Positions 23,174-35,303 of a DNA stretch of 64,000 nt are shown here, piece after piece; the stretch's first letter is position 1; the number at the start of each line of letters is the position of its first letter. The notes beneath the pieces are model-generated. The model saw only the letters and a program-made list of their open reading frames with translations. It was not told the DNA's origin and made no database searches. Origin of the DNA: Lytechinus pictus (taxonomy: Eukaryota; Echinodermata; Echinoidea; Temnopleuroida; Toxopneustidae); the NCBI RefSeq assembly GCF_037042905.1, contig NC_087257.1:20872501-20936500 (forward strand), in the 5' to 3' direction. The position numbers were made by a program, and so were the translations under genes.

Positions 23174-26100
23174 ATGGAAGAAAATGTAGAGAAGGCTTTC
23201 GAGAGGCTGACAGAGTTCATCTGCAATACAACATATTACATTCAACCAACTTACGATGCAGCAATGTTGGAAATGAATCATATTCTTTCTTCAATTGACT
23301 TGGATAAACTGAAGGAAGAGTGGATTGCGATTGGAAAACAAAGCATTCAACTCGCAGCTGCAGCTGCTGATGGTAGGTTAAGATGAGAATCTCATATATG
23401 CTGAGAAAGATCATGTACTGTAAATTAATCAAAATTTGCTTATTTTAAGCTTTTTCCCAACATGTAGTTTTAGATTATTTTGTTTTAGTATTTATATCAC
23501 TTGGTATTTTCTTGAGGCAAAATACATGTGTGTGTTTATGACATGGAGAACCTGATACTATGATATTGATAGTGATATCCACAGTAGATATCAAAGTGGT
23601 ACACATTTGGTTGAGCCTTGATGAAATGAATCAAGTCATTCACAGCATAAAACTGATTACTTTTTATCAACATGGTTCAATTCTTGATGTAAATTGCAAA
23701 TTAAAATGTGTAATCTTATAATGTGACATCTACAGTAGATGTTGAAATAGTCCGTAGTTTAATTTGAATCAAATTACAAATAATCATTAAATTATGGCCT
23801 TCACAGCAAAAGTAGTCTGTTTTTTATTCACTCTTTCTCCTTTTCTTTACGTATAGATCTAGATGCAATTTATAATGATGTAAAGTTTTCTAATTCAGAT
23901 AATATCTACAGTAGATGACGAAGTAGTGGATATAAAATCCGACCTCAACCACTTGAATCAAAGCATTCATAGCATACGTTCATATTTAATTAGTTTTGAT
24001 CAACATTTTATAATTATTGATGCAACTTGCAACGTGCAGTTCTATTGAGCATAATGTGACATCTACATGTACATTAGATGCCGAAGTAGTTCATATTTGA
24101 ATTTGAATTGAACCATGAAAAATCAAACCAAGACCTTCACAGCATATTAGAGCATATCTTATTTTCACTTATTTTCATTTTCCCATGTAGATTGCAATTA
24201 ATAAATGTAAACTTTTAACATACAAAATCTTCAGTAGATGTGGAAGTAGTGAATATCAAAGTGGGCATCAACAACTTTAATCAAAGCTTTAATAATACCA
24301 GTTTTTTTATTGAGTTAATAATCAACATGTTTAAATTCTTGATGAAATTGCAACTTTTAAAATGTGCAATTTTATTGAGGACAATTTTATATCTAAAGTA
24401 GATGCTGAAGTAATCTATGTTTGAATCTTGAATCATAAAATCAATGCCTTTAAAGTATAGAAATGTTTTGGTTTCCCTTTTCACATTTCAATGTAGACTA
24501 CAGGTTAATATGGACAACGTGTTTTCTATAGTAGATGTCAAAAAAAGAATTGAGCCTTAATGAAAATAAAGTCATTCACTGTACTGTGGGTATTTTAAGT
24601 CCCTTATCTAATGTAATGATTTCTTAATCAACATGTTTCATTTTCATGCAAACCACAACTTACAATGTGCATGTGACTGAGGACTTCTGCTCTATGTAAA
24701 TTCTTTGATTTTATTTTTTCATTATTTTTTTTTGGGGGGGGAGGGGGTTGACTAAGCTTCTTGTGCAAAGCACCTTTTTTATATCAATATTTTTGTTCTC
24801 AAATTGTTTAAAGATTAATTATCATTTCAAAGCAAAGACAAACTTTGTCCTTGGCCAGTTCGAATTTGAGGTTTACAATTAGAAATAGGAATAAAACAAA
24901 ATAAAATCCATTAAATTAATTATATTCAATATGATTTAATCTTTTGTCTACCAATCATGTGTATCTTAATGGTTGTAACTCACCAATTTTATGAAACTGG
25001 GACCTGATTCAGTTAATTGTATTTTGCAACATTCTTCCAAGCAGTGCATTTCATAGTCCTGACAGGCCTACATGTACCTGTACATTGTTTGTAAAAAACG
25101 GGTTTATTATACATATATGTGATCTGAAATTCCTGTTCAACAGGAGTGTCAATTTCATGACTCTGAAATGATTGAAATAGCTTCCTTTGTTAAAGTTTGA
25201 AGTAGCACAATTTCGATGACTTTTTTTTTTCTTTTGCTAGTCAGAACTTGTGCCCCCCTCCCTAACAATTGTCCAGTACACCACTGCTCCCCTTGTAGTA
25301 CATTTTATTATTTTTAAATTAAAGCTTTAGTGCAGGAATCTAACTAATTTGCAATACTTTTCACCCAGGCATACTGAAAGAACTTCCAAGGATACAGGAG
25401 AATGTCTTGTATTGGTTTCAAGAGATCATGGAGAAAGGAGAACAGCTTTCAAGGGATGTTAGCAGCAGAACCATGTGGACAGCATTCTTACTCACGATTG
25501 CTTTCATTTGGATCATCTCTCCAAGAAATGATAGGGGCAAGATGAAGAAGGAATTGGGCAAAGATATAGAAGGTAAGTTATGCAACGCAATGTTGCATAA
25601 AATGTCCTTTATCTACATGTATTTTGAAAATGAATACAAAGATATAGTATAAATTGCATCTGATCTTTATTTTCCCCTATTCTTTATTATGCTTGGTAAA
25701 TTTTCATATTGAAGTACATTTAAAATACTGAGGTCATATAAAGGAAAAGAAGACTAAATAATGCACTCCATACAAGCCATGCTTTTCAGAGAAACTTAAA
25801 ATTTTCAATGATCTTACATTTAAAATCTGTATTATCTACAAAATATTTAATGTAAATATAATTCGATATTTTTTGTTGGAAATAAACTTTTTTTTTTCTT
25901 TCCCACCCAGACCATATGATTCTCAGCCTCTTAAATCTTGCAAAGGTAGGATTTCATTATTTGGTGATGGTTGAATGTACATTTAGGAAGAGAAAATGCT
26001 AGAACTTGCTGTATCTAATGGCTTTATTCAGCAGAATGATTATTCTAAGAAATATATTGGTTGATTGATTCTAACATTATCTGAATATATCCGAATAGCT

Positions 26101-29100
26101 ATAAATTGTTTATGGTTTTAATTGAAGTTAGTTGTTGAGGACAGATTATGATGAAAATGACATGTATTCATTGAATTTTATTAACTGGAACTGTACATAT
26201 ACTTAAATCAATACATGAATCCATAATGGCAATGCACCCCATGAATTTAGAAATTCCCTATAATTCAATTTATGCCAACTCGTTTGTAATTCTGAAAGAT
26301 TGACTTATAATATTGTTTATGGGGGCATCGTGGTCTAGTGGTTAAGACTTTCGTCTTTCAATCTGAAGGCCGTTGGTTCAATTCCAAGTCATGGCGTGTT
26401 TTCCTTCAGCAAGAAATTTATCCACATTGTGCTGCACTCAACCCAGGTGAGGTAAATGGGTACCGGCAGGAAGTAATTCCTCAAAAAGCTGTGCGCACCG
26501 GAATCGGTAGACTAGCTTAGCTGGGGTAATATAGGAGTGCCTTGAGCACCTAGCAAGGTGGATATGTGGGCTACACAAATCCTATATTATTATCATTTAT
26601 TTATGAGACAATTTGTTGTATACAAGCATGAAACTGTTTTAATTCCTAAAAAAAAACATCACATGGTATTTTTATTGAATAGGAAAACTATTAAATATTA
26701 CTGGATATGTTCTTGGCGTAAAGAAGTAAAAAAAAATATGTATAGATGAAATCTACTGCAGCGACATGTTTGTTACTGCTTTCATCTTTTGCTTTGATTA
26801 TTTTATTACCTTTTGTCCTCTTTTGCACATTTCAGGCCTCCTATGTGAAAGCAAATGCTAAAGAAGTAATGGACATTGTAGATGTACTTCGCGTTGATCC
26901 AAATTACTCGGTTTCTGAAGACAAGATGACACTCTTTCTGGTAAGCAGTCAGTCAGTAGATCAAGGTTTTAAATCTAACTTTGAATCCTTGTTGAACAGG
27001 GTTGACCTACATGTAATTCACCTCAGACTCCTGGCAATCACGCTTACTTCCTCGAGGTTGTGCATAATTTAGTACACGTGCATCTCCAACCCAAGCTCAA
27101 TCACACAGTTTATGTCAAGCTGGTTTATATTCACCTTGTCTAGCTGGGATAATCCTCGGATTATCTTATACAACATGGGCTATTTGGTCTACTATCAATT
27201 TAGTCTTATTGCCATTTGGAATCTACTACACATGCTCAATTGTTCATTCCTTTTCATTTATTATAATGCCTTGTAGGTCTAATTAGCACTTTTTTTTTTT
27301 TTTCTTTGTCATCTGAAATTGTGATCTTTTATATTAGACCAAGTGGGTATATAGCCTACATGTAATTGGAATGGTAAATAGGCTGAATGGCCATTAGAAC
27401 ACATGGTTACACAAATTGGTTGTGGGTGTATGCGGATGAGAAGAAACAGAAAAGTAGATGAAGCTGCTGTAGACCAATTTGAAATTTACTGTCGTTCCAT
27501 GTACAGGCCTGTATCATAATACTTTATTGATAGGATTGAGACATCAGAATTAATTTTTGAAACAATTTAAAGCATATTGTGACTTAATCTGGATGTAGAG
27601 CTGATACCTTTCAATAATTTTATGACCAGGGCCAGGCTTGCATCTGGTCTGCATCTGGTGCTTCTCAGAGCAGTGCTAAAATAGTACAGGCCAACTTTCT
27701 CCTGACCCTTTCAGTAATTATATTTTTGTGACTTACTTTTGGTCAGTAATTCACTGAAAGAGGTGTTGCTCTTATTCAGGAATAATGAATCAGTGTATGA
27801 ATTTTTTAATCATTTGTTTGTGAATACAATGGATGACGTTGTGCTATTAAAAGTATGTTTCAATTTCTTTTGAAGTGTGCTTGCCTTGGAGGAAGCACAA
27901 GCCTTGTAAACTATTTTCTGAAAAGAGGTGAGTTTTCTCAATGAAAAGCATATATCCTGCATAGGGTATTATCAGAAAAATACTAAGCCCCCCTGGAATA
28001 TGTTTATTTATGAAAACTTTAATGTTGTCTTATGAATTTGCATAACATTTTTTCATTCAATTATTTTAATAATTAACTACATCTTTTCTATTTTTTTTTA
28101 ATGAATATTTCTTTCACATTTGTGAACGAGGTCACCTTAAATTGAAAAGAATTTAAAATCATGGTTCATGATATTACCAAAAGCTTCTTAATTTCAGCGA
28201 TGATGATGAATGTGATTTTAGCCAGAAAACCAAGTTTGAAATGCATTTCAGATGTGTATTTAATATTTCTTTGATTTTTGATTTTTTCTCCGTAATGGTT
28301 TTATACAGACACTTATGATATGATTATTGAAGTCTTGGCCCCAACCTTTAAATATCACCATCAGAAATATAGGATGGGGGGGCTTGTTCAAACCTCTGAA
28401 TAAGTTTCACACTACATAGTAGCTTTATTACAACTACAGTATATGTCACAAGAGTCAATTATTATGAAATACCATGCATATTCCCTTTAAGATCACAGTA
28501 CTACATTTATATTATTCTCTGCTAGGGGGTGATGTTACAATCAGGAACGTACACGGTGATAGTTGTCTTCATCTAGCTGTGTTCTCTACATCAGGATCGA
28601 GACATCCTACCAAACGACTGGTGGAGATTCTCCTTAAAAATGGTAATGCTTCTTGTTTTTTCTACATGTTTAAAGACATGCTTTGAAAAAAAATTGGGAA
28701 GGGGGCAGGGGAGAGTATACATTTATACTATCTGACCTAGTGGGGAGGTCTTTTTCTGAAATTTTGTAATGTTTTCAGGGAAGTTATACCTATATATATT
28801 GAGCTGTACTATGGAACCAATTTGTACAAGAATTATGCAGAGCTCCCAACGAGTACTGATGTTCAGTAAAAAATATTGCTGAAAAATGAGGAAGAATACC
28901 GATGGTTTCATGCACGATACTGATTTATAGAATTTAAGTTTTATGTGTTTCCTATGGTATTTGTTTGAAAATGCAGATTTTCATCTTTTTAAATACTGGT
29001 ACTGAAATGTTCTTGTTCAGGTTGGCAGCTCTGATTATGCTTCCTGTCACCCATTTACAGTGTCAGTGATTTTGTTTGTGTATGTTTTTCAATTGTGGAA

Positions 29101-30307
29101 ATAAATTTGAATTGAAATTGAATGGTAATTGAAATTGAATTGAATATTTGAAATTTATTTCATTATATTTTCAACAGGGGCGGATCCAAATTGCCAGAAC
29201 ACCAAAGGAGACACCCCCTTGCACATTGCAGGAATGACCAACGATACAGACATGATTCAGCTTCTCATGCTGTATGGTAAGATAGACAATTCCATAACAT
29301 TTGCTCAAGCCATGATTGCTCCCCTATGAATTGCTTACACTAATTGAATGACTGAATTTAACACTTTACCCTGCCCTAACTTAACGCTAAACCTAACATA
29401 AAACCCTATTGCAAGTTATTTTCAATGTCGTACCATTGCTTGGTCGGTTTGGAGTAAGTTTTGTTGGAGTGACTGTAGCAATAGACTAGGGCTTGAGCTG
29501 GACTAAAGTTCAGAAATTGACCCGAAGTATATGATATACCACTTGTTTGTATGCATTTCTTTATTTATTCATTTCAGGTGCCAATCCTTCAATCAGCAAC
29601 TTTGATGGTATTCTCCCAATTCACATTGCAGCAAATGCAGGTAATAACATTCATTACAATTCTCTGTCATGCAGTGTACTCTAAAACCTGTTCTAAGTTT
29701 TGGAAATTTTGAAGATTTAGTTCATAGTCCAATAAAATTAGATATATTTTGAAGAATATGTGTGAAAGAGAGATGCAATCTAAGACCTGATATTTATGGT
29801 TAGAAACAGGAATCAGAATATTATGAATTAATAAATTGGGTCCTGACAAAACATTTCTTTTTGGTATGAAACAATTTTTCAAGCATTTTGAGAAAAAATA
29901 ATAACTGGCAAGTCCTCTTCAAATAGAAGTTGATTTGAATGAAGAGACAAATAATGCTGAAAATGTCATTAAAATCAGATGTAAAGTAAGATCTCGACAC
30001 ATTTTAAAGTTTTGATTAATTTCACAAGACCAGTCATTCAGAGCCATCCAAAATCAATAATTTACCATAAACCTTCTACAGTCGGGATTTAATCCAGAAT
30101 GAATCAAAGATTTCTTTATAAATGACAAACCTACCATCAATTTATTTTTCAGGTTACATGTCAGCTGCCAAGCTTCTGATGGTTAAACTGGAGAATGAAT
30201 GGAAAGAAGGGGATACCCCTCCTAAAGTCACCATTGGTCTCCTTAGTCCAGAGAAAGCTCACCTTGTCCTGTCCTCCAGGCCCAGAAAGATTGCCTACGC
30301 TACATGA
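23174..30307 (+). CDS. Uncharacterised ankyrin-repeat protein with one hydrophobic helix
   Basis: Exons: 23174-23372, 25369-25572, 25911-25945, 26836-26940, 27876-27927, 28526-28642, 29178-29276, 29578-29640, 30153-30307. Together they are 1029 nt, 342 aa plus stop, with consistent phases. The start ATG has G at -3 and +4. Residues 1-100 are predicted helical. A hydrophobic run follows at about 102-117 (WTAFLLTIAFIWII), bounded by R100 and R119, so a signal anchor or buried helix is possible. Residues about 178-306 form four ankyrin repeats, including GDSCLHLAVF and GDTPLHIAG. The C-terminus ends SSRPRKIAYAT. Exon borders tend to fall in the loop glycine between repeats, as often in this family. 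I do not recognise an ortholog, and no function is assigned. Confidence 0.85.
23570..24700 (+). repeat. Diverged tandem array with about 330-bp dimer period
   Basis: The phrase CTACAGTAGATG and variants recur at about 23580, 23731, 23911, 24060, 24232, 24397 and 24529. Alternating companions are TTCACAGCATAAAACTGATT with TTTTTATCAACATG, and CCTTCACAGCA with TTTTCCCATGTAGAT. The units alternate A-B-A-B, giving a higher-order repeat of about 330 bp in intron 1 of the ankyrin gene. Confidence 0.6.
26321..26600 (+). mobile_element. tRNA-derived SINE
   Basis: Box A: GCATCGTGGTCTAGTGGTTA. Box B: TTGGTTCAATTCC. The body has GCGTGTTTTCCTTCAGCAAG, CCAGGTGAGGTAAATGGGTA and a GAGTGCCTTGAGCACC tail ending in ATTATTATC. 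The same family is at 42904-43190, with over 100 bases of close identity. Confidence 0.8.
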
Positions 30308-30457
30308 ATATCACCTAGAAAAAATAATTGGAATATTGGCCCTAACCCTTGGAAGTTTTTGAAATGTCACTTGAAGGACCAAGTTCATAAAACTTGGACA
30401 TAAGGGTAATCAAGTACTACTGAATATCCTGTAATGAAGTATTTAATCAATATTTCA

Positions 30458-30562
30458 GGCAAACTATCACTTCCTCGGCAAGCTGGATGTACTCGCTATC
30501 TTTCCTCAACTTCGCTTCGGAATGATAGCTACATCCAGCTTGCCTCAAAAGTGAGTTTGCCG
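30458..30562 (+). other. Long hairpin in the ankyrin gene's 3' flank
   Basis: The 5' arm (about 30458-30506, with GGCAAGCTGGATGTA) and the 3' arm (about 30519-30562, with TACATCCAGCTTGCC) pair over some 45 bases with few mismatches around a loop of about 12 bases. It lies 150 bases after the stop codon. It could be a MITE remnant or a structured RNA. Confidence 0.6.
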
Positions 30563-30569
30563 ATAGCCT

Positions 30570-31860
30570 TCACCAACGGTGATTATTTGCTTATTAATAT
30601 TTTCTTGATGCCATACATAGAATGAATATGTTCTTTTATTATGACTTCATGATTATTTTCATATAAATTTGTTACATAGTGTATATATATAGAAAAAATA
30701 TTTATTCAAAGTTAATCGTTTATATCTAAGGTAATTGAAAGTTAATATTGTCTTGATGACATAGAAGAGTATAAAAGTATGAATATAATGTCATGTACAG
30801 TATATTACACATATATTACATGATCACCTTCAACTGTGATTATAATTTTGCTTATTAATATTTTCTTCTTGCCATAGTAGTGTACATAGAATGAATATAT
30901 TCTTTTATGACTTCATGATAATTTTCATATAATTTTGTTACATAGTGTATATATGTGTATAGAAAACATTTGTTCAAAGTTTAGCATTTACATTTAAATA
31001 TACATGTATGTAAGTTGATGCCATTGTATGTTTTTATCAAGACTTCAGGAGCATTTTCATGAAATATTTGTTACACAGTATATGAATGTATATAGAAAAA
31101 AAATATTTATTCGAAGCTTATCATTTATATGTAAGGTGATTGTAAGTTAAAGGGGAATCCAACCCAAATAAAATTTGTTTTTAGAGGAAAATAAAAATCA
31201 GACTAGTTGATAGGTGAAAGTTTGAATATCGGACAAACATTAAGAAAGTTATGAATTTTTTAAAAGTTGTAATAATTGGTAATCACTATACCCATGGAGA
31301 CTTCAAATTGACCGCATATGTGATGTCATAGTGCTGTGTTTAAAGGCGAGGACTACTCATCCATGTACTCCAATACAAGAAATGGCTAAAATGTTTTTGT
31401 TTTGTTTTTCAAAAATTTTACTTCAAATTGTATTTTTCTTTCATAAGGACTTGAAACAATATACTACCTGGTCATATTTAGATTACTGCCCCAGGGGAAG
31501 GGGTACAACAAAACAACAAATCCCTGATAATTAAGTACATGGCCTATGGGAAAGTTGTCCTTGCCTCTTGTCATAATTTACTTACCCATTCGCCAATTTG
31601 AAATCTACGTAGTCTTTGGGATCTCAATTTTAAAGCAGCCATAACTTTCTTAATGCTTGTCCAATTTCTTTCAAACTTACCATTCTGTTTTATTTATTTT
31701 TCTCCTTTCCAACACAACATTTTATGACCAAGGCTGGATTCCCCTTTAATATTGTCGATGACATTAAAGATTATTCATAGTATGATCATAATGTCATGTA
31801 CAGTATATAGTACATGTCTGGAGTTAAATATACCATAATACATTAATTTATAGGTTTGTA
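30570..31860 (+). repeat. Diverged tandem repeat split by a MITE
   Basis: TTGCTTATTAATATTTTCTT is found at about 30588 and 30850, and the flanking CATAGAATGAATAT and TTGTTACATAGTGTATAT also recur, giving a unit of about 255-260 bp. A third, more diverged unit begins near 31020. The TTAA element at 31151-31745 interrupts it, and the text resumes with ATTGTCGATGACAT. Confidence 0.55.
31151..31745. mobile_element. TTAA-flanked MITE, AGGGGAATCCAACC type
   Basis: Ends AGGGGAATCCAACC and GGCTGGATTCCCCT are inverted repeats, directly flanked by TTAA at 31147-31150 and 31746-31749. Inner arms share the meaning 'TTAAGAAAGTTATGAATTTT / AACTTTCTTAATG'. The TTAA target points to a Kolobok- or piggyBac-like transposase in trans. 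Confidence 0.8.
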
Positions 31861-32981
31861 TACATTCTACCAAGTAATAGGTGAGATATCTTTCAAGAGG
31901 GAAATTTTTATTTATCTATGAATCCACATTTGTGGTATATTTGGCAAGACATGCACTACTGTGAGTTTTACATAAAGATGGTCAAAAAGTAAGGGAGGGA
32001 GCTTAACAAATTGTAAAAATTTGAGTTTCCTTCGTAGTTAAACCACGGACAGTCATTGTTACTTCACAAGCTGGCAGTGCTAAGTACGCCATGCAGGTGG
32101 TACTTATGAGCACCAATGTCATCATCACTGTAGTACTTTGTACACACCTCGGCCTATGGGAATATGTACCAACAAATTCCATGAAGAAATTGGTGGTATA
32201 TCCTTTGGTCTTGACCATATAACAAACTGGGCAATGGCAAGGAGACCAATCTACCAATCTTTCTATCATATATATATTTAAAGAAACATGTACTTCCAAA
32301 AGCCACACATTTGCAAAAACTCAATAAAATAGTGTTGCTCATTCTTTATTCAACAAAAATAATGAGAAGCACAACATGTTGACATTGCATTGAGATCAAC
32401 TGTACTTTACATTCTTCTACAAGAAGATAATCGTTTCTCCTTTGGTATACAAGAGGCAAATTCACAAACATGGGTATTTATATCAACTAAATGAGTGAAA
32501 AATTAACCCTTTTTTTAAACAGTGTTGAATCTGGAAGTTCTATTATGTTATGCAATTTGATTTATTCCCTTATCTGCAGGTACTCGTATGTTACACCAGG
32601 TTCTACAATTGTGCCGAGTTGAGTTTTGCATTTAAAACATACAAACATTGTTCATTATGCAAAGTGCTGATTTCATTTGGGTTTTATTTCCCTTTACATA
32701 GAGGTATGATATAGATGTATTTATAAATTCATACATGTAATATTTTATGACACTTAAAATTGATTCTGATATTACATGATCTATGTTTCCTTGAAATGAA
32801 ATTATTTTTCATTTTATTTAATATAACCATGCTGTCTGTTTCATTTTGCACGGTACAAGAAGCATGTATTAAAAAGTACAAGAGTGAGTTTGGTTTTAAT
32901 CTATTGGCACTCTTTGTAAGATGAGCCCAAAGTGCTCGGATATCAATGACGGGCACATCAGCATTTAATATAAAACATAAT

Positions 32982-33883
32982 GGCCTGTATTCTGAAGTCA
33001 GGTTTAACTTAGACCACGGTCTAACTCTGTGCTAAAATTATGGGAGGCCAAAAGTGTCAAAATTTTTATTAAGTTGTATGTTTCTTATGTTTACTGTGGT
33101 CTTTCCTGATTCATCGATGGTGAAGACGATCATTTATCTATACTTCCGACACAATTATGAATGATTTGTGAGCCAAATGAGCTGAAATATTATATCTCTA
33201 CTGTTAGTGATTTATGTAACAATTGACTGTCCATACTTTAAGGAGAATGAAACTCTTGGAGCAAGTTAGCTTTTGTGAAAGCAGAAAAATCAAAGAATAA
33301 GATCAACAAAAGTTTGAGTAAAATAGGACTAGCAATAGAAGAGTTATGAGCATTTGAATGTCAAGATCACTAATGCTATGGAGATCCTCCAATTGGCAAT
33401 GCGACCAAGATCTATGATGTCACAGATGAACAACTGTCCCCTTTGAGACACTGAAAATATACCCCAAAACATCTCTTTTTGCTCATTCTAATCATATGAC
33501 AAACGATTCATCAATGATATAATGTTGTGAAACCTCTGTACTTGTCCTCTCATAAAGAGAACACCTCACCTTAATTGTGATAGACTATAAAAGTGAGAAT
33601 ATAAGTGAAATAAGTACTAAAGTAATGAGGGAGTTGTACGTGTGTGGCATCACAGATCTTGGTCGCATTGCCAATGGTGGAGGATCTACATGGCATTAGT
33701 GATCTCAATATTCAAATGCTCATAACTTTCTTATTATTCATTCAATCTTCCTCAAATTTTCAACAATATGTTTCTTTGATTTTTCTCTTTGATATGGATT
33801 CAGCTGGTTTCAAGGGTTTCATTCTCCTTTAAACAACAACTTTAAACCTAAGTTTAAGTTAAACCCGACTTCAGAATACGGCC
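32982..33883. mobile_element. MITE, GGCCTGTATTCTGAAGTC type, with a nested TTAA element
   Basis: Ends GGCCTGTATTCTGAAGTCAG and CGACTTCAGAATACGGCC are inverted repeats. It is split at 33238-33832 by the element below. An uninterrupted relative at 35001-35303 shows the empty site (CCATAGTTAAACCACAAA). Confidence 0.8.
33242..33828. mobile_element. TTAA-flanked MITE, GGAGAATGAAAC type
   Basis: Ends GGAGAATGAAAC and GTTTCATTCTCCT lie between TTAA at 33238-33241 and 33829-33832. Inner arms share GATCACTAATGC / GCATTAGTGATC and GGTCGCATTGCCAAT-like text. It is nested in the 32982-33883 element. Confidence 0.8.
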
Positions 33884-35000
33884 CAATCAGTGCCTTGTGA
33901 ATTTGCTAGCCATCTCAGATACCCATCCTTGATACTGTTATTTACAACTTACATGCAGCTTTTAACAGCTGGCATAATTAATGTACATATTTACCAGTTT
34001 CTATTTACACAACATGCTCAATCATCCTATCGTTTCCTTTGATTATATATTCAAGTGGACCATAAGGCTGATCTGTTCTTGGGTGCCAATGCTTTTGAAT
34101 CAGCGTAGGACCCACATGAGGACCAATTGGAGAATTCACCCTCATGATGGCCAAAATTGCCACCATAATTTGAAAAATGGAGTACTTTGGGGCAACCTAC
34201 TTTAAAGTTTCCCTAGGATCTGCCACAAAAAAAAATTCAAGAACATTTTGAAAGTCAATACTCTACATACTGCAGGAATGATATGCAGTTACAGCATAAT
34301 TGCTTATTGAGTAAAAAGTACCCCTTGAAATGAAAGAAATAGCCCCAACATAGCAACAAAAAAATTGCCCCTGAAAAATGCTCAAACCTTCAAGGGGCAG
34401 GTTCCTATCTATTACTATCCACATGAATATATGATTAAAGGCACATACAAGATCATGACTATACAACAACAAAATGTTCCCCATGCATTAGGTGGTTGTT
34501 TTACAAGTTGCCAGCACTGACAAATGCAGTGGAATAATTATTTTTGATCGGTTGAGATGCACTCACCACTGGACTCTGACTGTTACTATGGTAACTGTAT
34601 GAGAATGACAACCCATCGGTGCCGAAGTGCTTCATGAAATGGTGCCCTCAGGAGTATTGCCTACTGAAACCGGGTGGCCCGTGTTTGAAGGCTCTTCTGG
34701 GGACCAAAGATTTCAGTAGCGAACAGGTTAAAGGACCATTCCAATTGGTTGCTGATCAGTATTTTGGACAAGATGAAAGTGCAATGATGTACTTCAATGG
34801 CCGTTGCCATCTAGTCATTGATCAGCAACCTTCCTGTCACGAAGCCCTGGACAATGTGGGATTACATGATATTTGTACCATGAATGCTCAAAATTCATAC
34901 GTCCCCAGCTAGTTAGTGACTGGCAACCTTCATGGTACAAAGCCATGGACATTGTGGAATTACATCATCGTACCTTGAATGCCTAAAACTCATACACGTA

Positions 35001-35303
35001 GGCCGTATTCTGAAGTTTTGTTTAATTTAAGACGTGATCCAACTGATCTAACATTATGTTAGCCGAAAATGTGAAAACAACACTGTAGTATGTTATCTAT
35101 GTTCATTGTGTTCTTGCCCCATGCTAAAATGCCGAGAAAAAGTAATTTGGTTATTATTCCCAGACATTTATGAATGATTTGAGTGACAGATTAGCTCATA
35201 AATCAAACTTGTACTCGTATTACTGTGTCACAATTGGCTATCCATAGTTAAACCACAAATTTAGACCAAAGTTTAAATTAAACCCAAATTCAGAAAAAGG
35301 ACC
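35001..35303. mobile_element. MITE, GGCCGTATTCTGAAG type, uninterrupted copy
   Basis: Starts GGCCGTATTCTGAAG and ends AAATTCAGAAAAAGGACC. The body parallels 32982-33237 plus 33833-33883, with no nested element. Confidence 0.7.

Noticed and set aside
34619-34912. A 97-codon frame with a Cys-rich start
   Set aside because: No recognisable domain, no splice partners, and it overlaps a tandem duplication; kept only as unexplained.
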